This document shows positions 9,255 through 17,834 of a DNA stretch of 64,000 nt, piece after piece. Below the pieces are notes generated by a model. That model was given only the letters and a program-made list of their open reading frames with translations, ran no database searches and was not told where the DNA came from. Source of the stretch: Alteromonas macleodii ATCC 27126. GTDB taxonomy: Bacteria > Pseudomonadota > Gammaproteobacteria > Enterobacterales > Alteromonadaceae. Position 1 is the stretch's first letter. Each line of letters starts with the position of its first letter. Both the position numbers and the translations under genes were made by a program. Where the stretch lies: assembly GCF_000172635.2 (NCBI RefSeq), contig NC_018632.1, positions 434,001-498,000 of the forward strand, read 5' to 3'.

Positions 9255-10418
9255 ATGTCAGTACGATTATTTCTTTCAATCATTGGGTGCATAGTTGCCC
9301 TTGCAATTATGCCGATTGGAAGTGGTGCTATTGCACAAGAAGGCGGTGCGAATAGTCAAAAAGAAAAATTAGCTGAGTTACAGGCCGAATTGCGCGCTCG
9401 ACAGCAAGTATTAGAGAACAATAGAGCCAGTGCACAGGAATTGGAAAATGTGCTGAAGGCCTCTGAACTCGAAATCGCTAAAGTGGCGAAAGCACTATCC
9501 AGCACCCGACAGTCACTTAAAAATATTGAGCAAGAACAAGCGAAGCTCGAAGAAGAACAAGAAGGGCTTAAAACGGCTATCCGTAAACAGCAGTCACTTT
9601 TATCGAGCCAGCTTAAAAGTGCATTTATGGCGGGGCATTACGACTACGCAAAAATGCTGTTTTACCAAGATGACGCGCGAACCTTCGAGCGTGTCATTAC
9701 CTATTATCAATACGTGGCAAAAGCGCGCCAAAAAGAGATTGAGAGCTTTAGGGGCAATGTTGCTAGGCTTGAAGAAGTTAACGCAGAGCTTAGCGAAAAA
9801 GCCTTGTCACTTGCCGCTTTGAAAGATGAGCAAGAAGGTCAGCGAGCAGTACTTATAACCCGCCAGGACGATAGAAAAGCAACGCTTAAGAAAATAAACA
9901 AAACCATAGCCTCTGAAAACCAGCGTATTGCGTCGCTACAAGCTGATGAAAAAGCGCTGAAAGACGCTATTGAAGCTGCGCGGATTGCCGCAGAACGGGC
10001 TGCCCGTGAAGCCGAAGTGAGTATGGATGGACTTGCCAAATTAAAAGGTAAGCTGGCAGCGCCTGTAAAAGGCAGAATACGAAACTTATTCGGTAGTCGC
10101 CGCCAAGGGCAAGTGTCTTGGAAAGGCATTGTGATAGATGGTGCCGAGGGCGACCCTGTAAACAGCATTGCGCCTGGAAAAGTGTTGTACGCCGATTGGT
10201 TGCGCGGATTTGGTCTGGTCGCTATTGTCGATCATGGCGAAGGATATATGAGTGTTTACGGTCACAACCAAGCGTTACTCAAGCAAGCTGGCGATGATGT
10301 CAGGCAAGGTGAACGCATAGCCCTTGTGGGCCGAAGTGGTGGTCAGGAATATCCTAACCTTTACTTTGAAATTCGTCATAAAGGCAAGGCGCTAAATCCA
10401 AGCTCTTGGCTAGACTAG
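9255..10418 (+). CDS. envC: murein hydrolase activator EnvC
   Basis: Periplasmic division factor recruited by FtsEX that activates the amidases AmiA/AmiB at the septum. It has a signal peptide (cleavage after IAQ), then a long coiled coil (about residues 30-250, full of E/K/Q/A heptads). The C-terminal LytM/M23 domain begins LAAPVKGRIRNLFGSRR. The metal ligands of active M23 enzymes are missing: the last HxH position reads NLYFEIRH, and the first His/Asp pair is lost in GQVSWKGIVID. This is as expected for an activator rather than a peptidase. The start ATG has AGG seven bases upstream. A second ORF within it in another frame is a shadow. yibQ follows 123 bases downstream. Confidence 0.93.
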   Translation: MSVRLFLSIIGCIVALAIMPIGSGAIAQEGGANSQKEKLAELQAELRARQQVLENNRASAQELENVLKASELEIAKVAKALSSTRQSLKNIEQEQAKLEEEQEGLKTAIRKQQSLLSSQLKSAFMAGHYDYAKMLFYQDDARTFERVITYYQYVAKARQKEIESFRGNVARLEEVNAELSEKALSLAALKDEQEGQRAVLITRQDDRKATLKKINKTIASENQRIASLQADEKALKDAIEAARIAAERAAREAEVSMDGLAKLKGKLAAPVKGRIRNLFGSRRQGQVSWKGIVIDGAEGDPVNSIAPGKVLYADWLRGFGLVAIVDHGEGYMSVYGHNQALLKQAGDDVRQGERIALVGRSGGQEYPNLYFEIRHKGKALNPSSWLD

Positions 10419-10541
10419 GCAGGTTAATTTTAGATTTTCAGAAACTAAGTTGAAACTGAATCAGTTGTTGGTATTCTAGAAAAAACACAGCATTGTGTAG
10501 TGTGCGCTTAATAATAATGATGAAAAACGGATGTGACTTAG

Positions 10542-11450
10542 ATGCTTTTGCGTCTGCTAATGCCTTGTATAATCTTTGTTTTATGCGGGCTAACTAGCCT
10601 TCAAGCAAAAGCAAAGTCAGACATAATTATAATATTAGATGACCTGGGATACAGGCCGTCCGATGTCGCTGCTTTTTCTCTCCCTAAAGAAATTACCTTT
10701 TCTATACTTCCGCAAACGCCGCTGGCTTCTGAAATTGCGCTCCGCGCTGAGCAAGAAGGCAGGGCCGTTATGCTGCATATGCCTATGCAGGCGCAAAGTG
10801 GAAAGGACATGGGGCCCCTTGGGTTAACCACTGACATGTTCGCAGGTGCCATTACTTACAATTTGCGAAAGGCAATGAAGAGTGTGCCGAACGCGGTTGG
10901 TGTGAATAATCATATGGGAAGTGCGTTCACGGGGCAGCAAAAAGGAATGGAAGCGCTCTTAAAAGAGGTGAAGCGGCAAGGCTTGTTTTTTGTGGATAGC
11001 CGAACCACGGTACTCACAAAAGGTGAAGAAATTGCGCAGCGGTTAGGTGTGCCTAGCGCAAGCAGACAGGTGTTTCTGGACCATAAGCTTGAGCCTGCAT
11101 TCTTACTTAAGCAGTTCAACCACATGAAACGTATTGCTAAAAAGAATGGTCACGTTGTGGTGATTGGTCATCCCCACCCAGAAACCGTCGATTTCTTGAA
11201 AACTCATATACCCTCACTTGAAAAAGAAGGTTTAACCCTTACCTCAGTAACCGACTATTTTTCACATGCGCCGAAAGTGGCCAAGCAGTTTGGTAAAGAG
11301 CGCGATCAAACCGCTTCGCTCAATAACGCCGATGTGAAGGATAGCAAGGTAAGCATGACCGAAGAAAATGCCTTACACAGCAGTGGGCTAATGCACAGCT
11401 CCGCAGAAAAAGGCGTTGCTGAGCGTTTGGACACAGCGCCAAACGAATAG
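10542..11450 (+). CDS. yibQ: divergent polysaccharide deacetylase family protein (YibQ)
   Basis: A 302-residue predicted exported protein with signal peptide MLLRLLMPCIIFVLCGLTSLQAKA. The domain is of the DUF610/divergent polysaccharide deacetylase type: IIIILDDLGYR at the mature N-terminus, HMPMQAQSGKDMGPLGLT, NNHMGSAFTG, the FFVDSRTT segment and VVIGHPHPETVDFL. The NodB-type metal and base residues are only partly kept (DD and NHMGS recognisable), so activity on peptidoglycan or another glycan is uncertain. Adjacency to envC is the same as in E. coli and many gammaproteobacteria. The last 60 residues are polar and probably disordered. Confidence 0.88.
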   Translation: MLLRLLMPCIIFVLCGLTSLQAKAKSDIIIILDDLGYRPSDVAAFSLPKEITFSILPQTPLASEIALRAEQEGRAVMLHMPMQAQSGKDMGPLGLTTDMFAGAITYNLRKAMKSVPNAVGVNNHMGSAFTGQQKGMEALLKEVKRQGLFFVDSRTTVLTKGEEIAQRLGVPSASRQVFLDHKLEPAFLLKQFNHMKRIAKKNGHVVVIGHPHPETVDFLKTHIPSLEKEGLTLTSVTDYFSHAPKVAKQFGKERDQTASLNNADVKDSKVSMTEENALHSSGLMHSSAEKGVAERLDTAPNE

Positions 11451-11540
11451 CTTTTTTGCCCCATTTTATACGTAGTTAGTTCATTTTCATCTCGTTAAGA
11501 TCAAAATTTAATGTGGGAACGTTTCTCATTTCTGTGAGTC

Positions 11541-11555
11541 TGTTATAATATAACG
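11541..11555. promoter_or_regulatory. candidate Zur (zinc uptake regulator) operator
   Basis: The sequence TGTTATAATATAACG holds the dyad GTTAT-AAT-ATAAC. It matches the gammaproteobacterial Zur core TGTTATAATATAACA at 14 of 15 positions (from memory of the consensus). It lies 51 bases before the ATG of the MerC-domain gene, where bound repressor would block initiation. Confidence 0.7.
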
Positions 11556-11606
11556 TCTCTGGCGAATAGTTCGCGAACTCATTTTTTCACGGTGGTAATT
11601 AGGGTA

Positions 11607-12035
11607 ATGACTCCAATTGACGAGAATCCAACAAAACTAGACAAACTTGGCATCTGGGTGTCGAGCTTGTGTGCGTTGCATTGCCTCGCGCTACCTGTTT
11701 TGGTGCCTCTGCTGCCGCTGATCGGTTCTAGCTTTTTTGCACAAGTGTGGTTTGAAAGAACGATATTAACTTTTTCGTTAATTGTAGGTGCGGTCGCCTT
11801 GGTTAGCGGTGCAATTCGCTATCATGGCAAATACTACCCGCTGGCACTGCTGTTTACGGGTGGCGCTATCTATTGGCACAAAGATATTTTTGGGCATCAC
11901 TACGAACCCTTTACCATCGCGATAGGTGCAGCGCTAATTGTAGCCGGCCACTGGGTGAATATGCGATTGTGTAGACAATGTAAGTGCTGCAAGAATACGG
12001 TGTTTTCAGACCACCTTTCAACTGAATTTAAGTAG
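11607..12035 (+). CDS. MerC-domain inner-membrane protein, probably zinc-regulated
   Basis: A 142-residue integral membrane protein with about four helices (near residues 25-45, 52-72, 80-92, 100-118). The first helix carries CALHCLALP, the metal-binding CxxxC region of the MerC family. A second cluster CRQCKCC lies near the C-terminus, and the loop HKDIFGHHYE is His-rich. MerC proteins import mercuric ion in mer operons, but there is no mer gene here. The Zur-type operator upstream suggests a role in zinc limitation instead, perhaps transport. The ATG at 11607 is preferred over an in-frame GTG at 11592, since AGGG lies just upstream and the result reads MTPIDENPTKLDKLG. The zinc role is inference. 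Confidence 0.82.
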   Translation: MTPIDENPTKLDKLGIWVSSLCALHCLALPVLVPLLPLIGSSFFAQVWFERTILTFSLIVGAVALVSGAIRYHGKYYPLALLFTGGAIYWHKDIFGHHYEPFTIAIGAALIVAGHWVNMRLCRQCKCCKNTVFSDHLSTEFK

Positions 12036-12157
12036 TCAACTAAGCTGCATTTCAAGAAAAGTATTCCAAAAAAAACAGCTACTGGCTCGTTTTTTTTATA
12101 GTGTGAGTCTGTATCAGATACGCGTTCTACAGACTTTTCGCATTGAAAAAGTAGGGG

Positions 12158-12856
12158 TTAATGCGACAACACACTAAGCGCTACATCGGGCACGTTAGTG
12201 AATATGCCCGTCACTCCCCACTCGTTAAGCATAAGCATGTCTCTCGGCTCATCTACGGTATAAACGAATACGTCAAATCCGTCTTGCTGCGCCGTTTGCA
12301 CAAACTGCTTATCAACGGCGTCTAATGCAATGTTTACGGAATAAGCGTTCAGAGCCCGGGCGCTCGCCGTACAGTCAAGCTCGTAGCTTGCAGATAAGGC
12401 GCCGATCTTCACTTCGGGCCACTTAAGCGCAATAGCTTGAAGCCAGTGATGGTTAAATGAAGAGATAAGTAGCTTTTCAGCATTAATGCCGCTTTGCTTT
12501 ACCGCCGCTTTAACGTCTTTAATCCAGCTGTCTACGTCGCGTAAGTGTTTTATCTCAATATTGCACCACTTGTCTTTTGGAACACAATTCAGTGTTTCGG
12601 TCAGGGTCGGTATGCGCTCTCCATCCCCAATGTCCATTTCTGTAAGGGATTGCCACGGTACGTCAAGTAAATAGCCGGATTCCCGTGCTCTGCGCGTAAG
12701 TGTTCTATCGTGAAAAACAATAATGCCGCTTTCGTGCTGATAGGTATCAAACTCAATGCCATCGGCACGTTGTTCGAAAGCCAGTTTAAATGCCTTTACT
12801 GTGTTTTCTGGGGCGGCTTTACTGGCACCTCGGTGAGCAAAAATGAGCATAGACAT
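12158..12856 (-). CDS. glycerophosphodiester phosphodiesterase
   Basis: A 232-residue GDPD-family enzyme (TIM barrel) that hydrolyses glycerophosphodiesters to glycerol-3-phosphate and an alcohol. Catalytic and metal motifs seen are FAHRGASKAAPENT (His-Arg and Glu), DGIEFDTYQHESGIIVFHDRTLTR (metal Glu/Asp and second His) and NIEIKH. No signal peptide is visible, so this is the cytoplasmic UgpQ type. The frame runs to 12874, but the ATG at 12856 has AAGGAAG at the right distance and starts MSMLIFAHRG. It is the last gene of the minus-strand psd-DMT-gdpd run, 26 bases after the exporter, which suggests phospholipid turnover. Confidence 0.93.
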   Translation of the reverse strand: MSMLIFAHRGASKAAPENTVKAFKLAFEQRADGIEFDTYQHESGIIVFHDRTLTRRARESGYLLDVPWQSLTEMDIGDGERIPTLTETLNCVPKDKWCNIEIKHLRDVDSWIKDVKAAVKQSGINAEKLLISSFNHHWLQAIALKWPEVKIGALSASYELDCTASARALNAYSVNIALDAVDKQFVQTAQQDGFDVFVYTVDEPRDMLMLNEWGVTGIFTNVPDVALSVLSH

Positions 12857-12882
12857 TTCTTCCTTAAAGATCACAACACGGC

Positions 12883-13758
12883 TTAATCATCTTTTGCATT
12901 ATGCAACTTATGCGTGTTGAGCGTTTCATAAACTGACGCTGAGGTAATAAGAATTCCACCTAACAACGCACTTAAACCAGGCTTTTCGTTAAGCAAAATA
13001 ATAGCAAGGAAAACGCCATAAAGAGGCTGCATGCAGGCTATAAGCGAAAACGTTTTTGCCCTAAGGTGACGTAGGCTCGCAGCAATAAGTGCATGAGGAA
13101 GCGCAGTAAATACGGTGCCTAAAAGCAATAGCATTAGCCAAGAACTGGTAGACGCTGAGGTTATTGCTGCACTGCCTACCGGCAACATTAGAATGCTGAT
13201 AACCAAGGTCTGCCACGCCATGGCTTGCGCACCGCTGTAGTGCTTAAAGTGCTTACGATGAATAAGGTTTCTAAACGAATACAAGATGGCGGAGGCAATA
13301 CCGATGAGAACGCCAAGGGTAATGTCATTTTCCAGTGATGTCTCTGGCACTATTAAATAAACGCCAACGACCACCGTAACGGTAGATACGATATCCTGCC
13401 AGACCAGCCTTACCCGCTCAAAGAAAGGCTCGATAAGTACCGTGATTACAGGAAAGGTAAAAAGGGCAATCATGCCAACAGACACCCCAGCATATTGCAT
13501 GGCGGCAAAATAGGTGACCCAGTGCAATGCCATCAGCACGCCTAAACCGAGGGCAACGCCGTAGTCTTTTTTTGAATTCAGCTTTATTTTGTTCTTCGCC
13601 AATTTCAAAAAGGCAAACAACGCTATGCAGGCAAATACTGAACGAACAAGAGTGATATCACTGGCGCTAAGTGGTACAAGCCGAGAGAAAAGGGCTGTAC
13701 CACCAAGTAAAATTACCGTGAAATGAAGTGAGATCAGGCTTTTTTTAACAGCATCCAT
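12883..13758 (-). CDS. DMT-superfamily (EamA) transporter
   Basis: A 291-residue membrane protein of about ten helices made of two EamA repeats. Repeat one contains GLGVLMALHWVTYFAAMQYAGVSVGMIALFTFPVITVLIEPFF; the second repeat includes GTVFTALPHALIAASLRHL and ACMQPLYGVFLAIILLNEKPG. Such carriers export small metabolites (amino acids, nucleobases, drugs); the substrate cannot be read from sequence. Its start lies three bases after the psd stop, so it is probably co-transcribed with psd and the downstream phosphodiesterase. Confidence 0.9.
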   Translation of the reverse strand: MDAVKKSLISLHFTVILLGGTALFSRLVPLSASDITLVRSVFACIALFAFLKLAKNKIKLNSKKDYGVALGLGVLMALHWVTYFAAMQYAGVSVGMIALFTFPVITVLIEPFFERVRLVWQDIVSTVTVVVGVYLIVPETSLENDITLGVLIGIASAILYSFRNLIHRKHFKHYSGAQAMAWQTLVISILMLPVGSAAITSASTSSWLMLLLLGTVFTALPHALIAASLRHLRAKTFSLIACMQPLYGVFLAIILLNEKPGLSALLGGILITSASVYETLNTHKLHNAKDD

Positions 13759-13761
13759 AAA

Positions 13762-14709
13762 TTAGCTGTCAGCGCCCTCTGACGAAGCCTCGCTCTTTTC
13801 GTCACTGGCTGATTCATCGCTAACGTGCGTATCTTTAGCCGTAGCCTGTGCGGTTGATTTAAGCGCCATAGGCTCACCAAGGCGTGTAACCATACCAGGG
13901 GCGAGGTCTTCAAAATCAATCATGTCTTTTTCGAAACACACCACAATGGTCGAACCTAGCTTGAAGCGGCCTAGCTCCGCACCTTTTTCAAGGAAAACTG
14001 CTGCTTCACTGTCTTTTTCATATGACCAGTGCTGAACATTTTTACCCGCAGGTGGCGTAACCGTGCCAGCCCAAACTGTCTCAATACTTGCCACTATGGT
14101 AGCGCCTACAAGCACCATTGCCATTTTGCCCACAGGCGTGTCGAATAGCGCGACAACACGTTCGTTACGTGCAAACAGACCTGGAATATTTTGTGCTGTA
14201 AGAGGATTTACCGAAAAAAGTTCGCCCGGCACATACAGCATATCAGTAAGCGTGCCCTCAACAGGCATGTGAATTCTGTGATAATCACGAGGGGCAAGGT
14301 AAATGGTAGCAAACTTACCATTTTTAAATGGCGCAGCTACATCAGGCTTGCCACCTAATAATGTAGTTAGGCTAAAGTCATGGCCTTTCGCCTGAAAAAT
14401 ACTGTCGCTATGGATATCGCCAAACTGACTTACCGTACCGTCAACAGCATGGATAAGTACGTCATCGTTTTCGTCAATGGTGCGGGCTTCAGGTTTAAGC
14501 GGGCGGGTGAAGAACTTATTAAAGCTTCTATAATGCTCTGGTTCCTCATGCAGCGCTTCTGACATATCAACGTTGTATTGCTTAATAAACGCCTTGATGA
14601 AAAATGTCGTAACGCTACCCATTTCTGCTTCTGCAAGTTTGCCTACAAGGCGTGAAAGCAGGTGCTTTGGTGTAACGTATTGTAAATTAACTTTAAGCCA
14701 ATCTAACAC
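13762..14709 (-). CDS. psd: phosphatidylserine decarboxylase proenzyme
   Basis: Makes phosphatidylethanolamine from phosphatidylserine at the inner membrane. The proenzyme cleaves itself at the LGST motif, seen here as RFKLGSTIVV near residue 258, to give a pyruvoyl-bearing alpha chain. Other family motifs are FNKFFTRPLKPEARTI, the DG in VDGTVSQFG, and YLAPRDYHRIHMP with the His of the catalytic triad. The C-terminus has an unusual Ser/Glu/Asp-rich tail of about 35 residues (ATAKDTHVSDESASDEKSEASSEG) beyond the catalytic core. In E. coli psd is also next to rsgA. Here rsgA lies 298 bases upstream, so psd probably has its own promoter. Confidence 0.95.
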   Translation of the reverse strand: MLDWLKVNLQYVTPKHLLSRLVGKLAEAEMGSVTTFFIKAFIKQYNVDMSEALHEEPEHYRSFNKFFTRPLKPEARTIDENDDVLIHAVDGTVSQFGDIHSDSIFQAKGHDFSLTTLLGGKPDVAAPFKNGKFATIYLAPRDYHRIHMPVEGTLTDMLYVPGELFSVNPLTAQNIPGLFARNERVVALFDTPVGKMAMVLVGATIVASIETVWAGTVTPPAGKNVQHWSYEKDSEAAVFLEKGAELGRFKLGSTIVVCFEKDMIDFEDLAPGMVTRLGEPMALKSTAQATAKDTHVSDESASDEKSEASSEGADS

Positions 14710-15007
14710 AAAATATCTCCGTTTCTTTTATGCAAGCAATAACGCATTGCATAGATAGCGTTATTGTATAGTAAGTCGTGGTATTAAGAGCAACTTTAGG
14801 GTTATGAGTGCTTACACAAAAGCATAAGCACGTGGTTCACACCAAAAGAATAAATCGCCGAGTTAGTGACGGCTATTACGCGTAAGTAGTGCTTGTACTT
14901 CTTCGGTCGCTCCAACGAGTTTAGCGCTCCAGTGAGGTTGAAACCTAGTGGCAGTTGTTATGCCCCGGGAGGCTGGCTGTGACTAGGGCGCTGCTCTTCC
15001 ATGGTGG

Positions 15008-16000
15008 TTAATATTCTATGGTAGCTGTCGAAGCGTTCTGCGCTAATTTTCCTTCTTCTACAGCTTCTCTTAGTAAGCACCCCGGATCATTTAAGTGCTT
15101 GCAGTCTCTGAATTTGCAGCCGCCCAAATAATCTCTGAACTCAATAAAGCCCCATGTAATACGTTCGGTAGGAATGTGCCACAAGCCAAATTCACGTACT
15201 CCTGGGGAGTCAATCAAATCACCGCCGGCTGGCAAGTGAAGCAATTTGGCCGCCGTCGTTGTATGTTGACCTAGTCCCGAGTTATCTGAAATATCGCCGG
15301 TTAATTCATCGGCGTCTGGCAGAACTTGGTTTATAAGGCTCGATTTACCTACGCCGGACTGCCCTACGAAAACGCTGATGTTATCGTTAAGGTATTCATT
15401 GAGTTTGCTAATGCCTTCACCGGTTTTGCAACTGGTGAAAAGCACTTCGTAGCCTAAGTTTTCGTACGTCTTAAGCTGCTCTGTGACGGTTGCGCGTTCC
15501 TCTTCACTGAGCAATTCTACTTTATTAAGGACAATCAGCGGCGTGATGCCTATGTCTTCACAGGCAACGAGATAACGGTCGATAATATTCAGTGAAAGGG
15601 TGGGTAAAATAGCGCTAACCACTATAATACGGTCGATATTCGCGGCAATGGGTTTAATACCGTCGTAATAATCTGGGCGAGTCAGGACGGAGTGCCTGTC
15701 TTTTACAATTTCAATAACCCCACTTACACCTGACTCAGCGTCATCCCCTTTACTGAAAAACACCTTGTCACCACACACTACAGAGTCTACCGTGCGGCGA
15801 ATGTGGCAGCGAGATACTGCGCCGTTTGCGTCTTCAACATCGGCGTGTTTACCAAAGCGACCAATTACCGTACCGCTTTCTAGCGTGGTTTCATCAAGGT
15901 TCGCCGCGCCCTTTGACGCGTGCTTTTCACGCAAGCGCTTGCTTCTATTTGCTGCAACTTGTCGTTTCTGTCGTTGTGTAAGTTTTGGTTTTTTCGCCAC
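15008..16000 (-). CDS. rsgA: small ribosomal subunit biogenesis GTPase RsgA
   Basis: A circularly permuted GTPase that assists late 30S maturation. The basic N-terminus ([19 protein letters not shown]) precedes an OB fold. The permuted G motifs are [10 protein letters not shown] (G4) and [10 protein letters not shown] (G5), then [17 protein letters not shown] (G1), the TTTAAKL switch and DSPGVREFG (G3). The zinc knuckle [14 protein letters not shown] follows near residue 300. It is divergent from orn, as in E. coli. The short divergent region (16001-16086) must hold both promoters. Confidence 0.96.
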   Translation of the reverse strand: MAKKPKLTQRQKRQVAANRSKRLREKHASKGAANLDETTLESGTVIGRFGKHADVEDANGAVSRCHIRRTVDSVVCGDKVFFSKGDDAESGVSGVIEIVKDRHSVLTRPDYYDGIKPIAANIDRIIVVSAILPTLSLNIIDRYLVACEDIGITPLIVLNKVELLSEEERATVTEQLKTYENLGYEVLFTSCKTGEGISKLNEYLNDNISVFVGQSGVGKSSLINQVLPDADELTGDISDNSGLGQHTTTAAKLLHLPAGGDLIDSPGVREFGLWHIPTERITWGFIEFRDYLGGCKFRDCKHLNDPGCLLREAVEEGKLAQNASTATIEY

Positions 16001-16086
16001 GATTCTTTTCTAGTTTCACGTATACTATGTCAATAATACCGTTTGTAGGGCATGGTTGCCATGTCTGTAGCGCAAAGAGGAAAGTA

Positions 16087-16632
16087 ATGAGTAAACACGA
16101 CAGTAACCTTGTTTGGATAGACATGGAAATGACAGGGTTAGATCCTGAAACCTGTGTAGTAATGGAAATCGCGACCATTGTTACCGACGCACAGCTGAAT
16201 ATATTGGCGGAAGGCCCTGTAATAGCGGTACATCAAAGTGATGACGTGTTAAATAATATGGACGAGTGGTGTACACGAGTTCACGGTGAAAGTGGATTAA
16301 CTGCACGTTGCCGAGAAAGTAAAATAAGTGTTGAAGAAGCATCAGCGCAAACTATTGCCTTTTTAGAGCAATGGGTAGATGCAGGCAAGTCACCGCTATG
16401 TGGAAACACCATAGGGCAAGACAGACGCTTCATGGTTAAGTACATGCCCGAGCTTGAAGCTTACTTCCACTATAGAAATATTGATGTAAGTACAATAAAA
16501 GAACTAACGCGCCGCTGGAAGCCTGAAATTTTAGACGGTTTCGAAAAGAAAGGCGTACACCTAGCGCTTGATGATATTCGCGAGTCTATTGAAGAAATGC
16601 GCTATTATCGTGAGAAAGTGTTTACGATTTAG
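16087..16632 (+). CDS. orn: oligoribonuclease
   Basis: A 3'-5' exoribonuclease of the DEDDh family that clears 2-5 nt RNAs and linear di-GMP (pGpG), so it links RNA decay to c-di-GMP turnover. It has 181 residues, the normal length. Exonuclease motifs seen: [12 protein letters not shown] (DED site I), [18 protein letters not shown] (site II) and [14 protein letters not shown] (site III with the general-base His). The ATG at 16087 has AGAGGAAAG upstream; the frame is open further upstream, but this start gives canonical [12 protein letters not shown]. tRNA-Gly genes follow about 100 bases downstream, as in E. coli. Confidence 0.97.
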   Translation: MSKHDSNLVWIDMEMTGLDPETCVVMEIATIVTDAQLNILAEGPVIAVHQSDDVLNNMDEWCTRVHGESGLTARCRESKISVEEASAQTIAFLEQWVDAGKSPLCGNTIGQDRRFMVKYMPELEAYFHYRNIDVSTIKELTRRWKPEILDGFEKKGVHLALDDIRESIEEMRYYREKVFTI

Positions 16633-16672
16633 GCATTCAAACATTGAGGTGCAAAAAAAGTAGAATTAAAGG

Positions 16673-16700
16673 TTGCGTTACCCCAAAATTTTTGTAAAAT
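16673..16700 (+). promoter_or_regulatory. sigma70 promoter of the tRNA-Gly genes
   Basis: A -35 TTGCGT and a -10 TAAAAT separated by 16 bases, followed by a GC-rich discriminator (GCGCACC) as in stringently controlled stable-RNA promoters. The first tRNA-Gly begins 34 bases after the -10. Confidence 0.6.
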
Positions 16701-16733
16701 GCGCACCACTTCAAACGAAGTACCTCTTTTGTT

Positions 16734-16809
<76 letters not shown>

Positions 16810-16860
16810 AATTCACTTGCCATAGGTAAGTACCTATAAGATGCACAGCATCGACTCTAT

Positions 16861-17236
<376 letters not shown>

Positions 17237-17834
17237 CGCTTCACAAAGCATTCAAATTAGTTTTTGCTACAAACCATAACCTCTTATTTCACTGAAAAGC
17301 ACCGTGCATACTTGCTCAAGAATCGGCAAGTCGTCAGCTCTGAAAAACGGTTTAGGACCTACTTTATTAAATACATAAGGTGACCTAATTAACTGCGTAT
17401 TCTTAAATTTATACGAAAGTATAAATTTGTGTGCGCTTATTGCTTCAGCGCCGATTCTGTCTGTCTTTACGCACCGTTGTGAATCCTTATTCATGACTCT
17501 TTGCACCTTCCTAGTGCGGTGCCGCCTTGATTTCAACCTAGTTCTCAATAAATCTACATTTTACGAGCTCTTTTGCACATTAAATGTGCATTCGAAAGCC
17601 GTTAGTTAAGTCTTTTTGAATATTAAATAGATTTTAGTGGGTAAATATGCATAATGCGCCGTTTTTTAGCGGTAGTTTCACTGTTTACTTGCTTTTTGAT
17701 AGGCACACCATTTGCAAAATGCATTATGTAAAACGCAAATTGTAAACATATAAAAATAACCATCGCTTTTAGACTCCTCGAAAGTGCCGTAAAGAGCACT
17801 CTGGAACGAAAAAGTAATACTTGGAGAAACACAC
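17237..17834. other. 598-base non-coding stretch before the TonB receptor
   Basis: No convincing gene; the short frames here have poor composition and no start signals. It holds a perfect 10-bp hairpin with a GAAA tetraloop (17405-17428), a 7-bp hairpin TGCACAT-TAA-ATGTGCA (17574-17590), and an inverted pair CATAATGC (about 17650) and GCATTATG (about 17720). The last 150 bases are probably the structured 5' leader of the receptor mRNA. A Shine-Dalgarno GGAG lies at 17823-17826. Confidence 0.5.
17405..17428. other. perfect hairpin with GAAA tetraloop
   Basis: AAATTTATAC and GTATAAATTT form ten consecutive pairs closed by GAAA, a GNRA-type loop. No T-run follows, so it is not a standard terminator. 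Function is unknown. Confidence 0.5.

Noticed and set aside
17267..17548. 93-codon minus-strand frame in the gap before the TonB receptor
   Set aside because: Composition is unlike the neighbours, there is no ribosome site and no recognisable motif.
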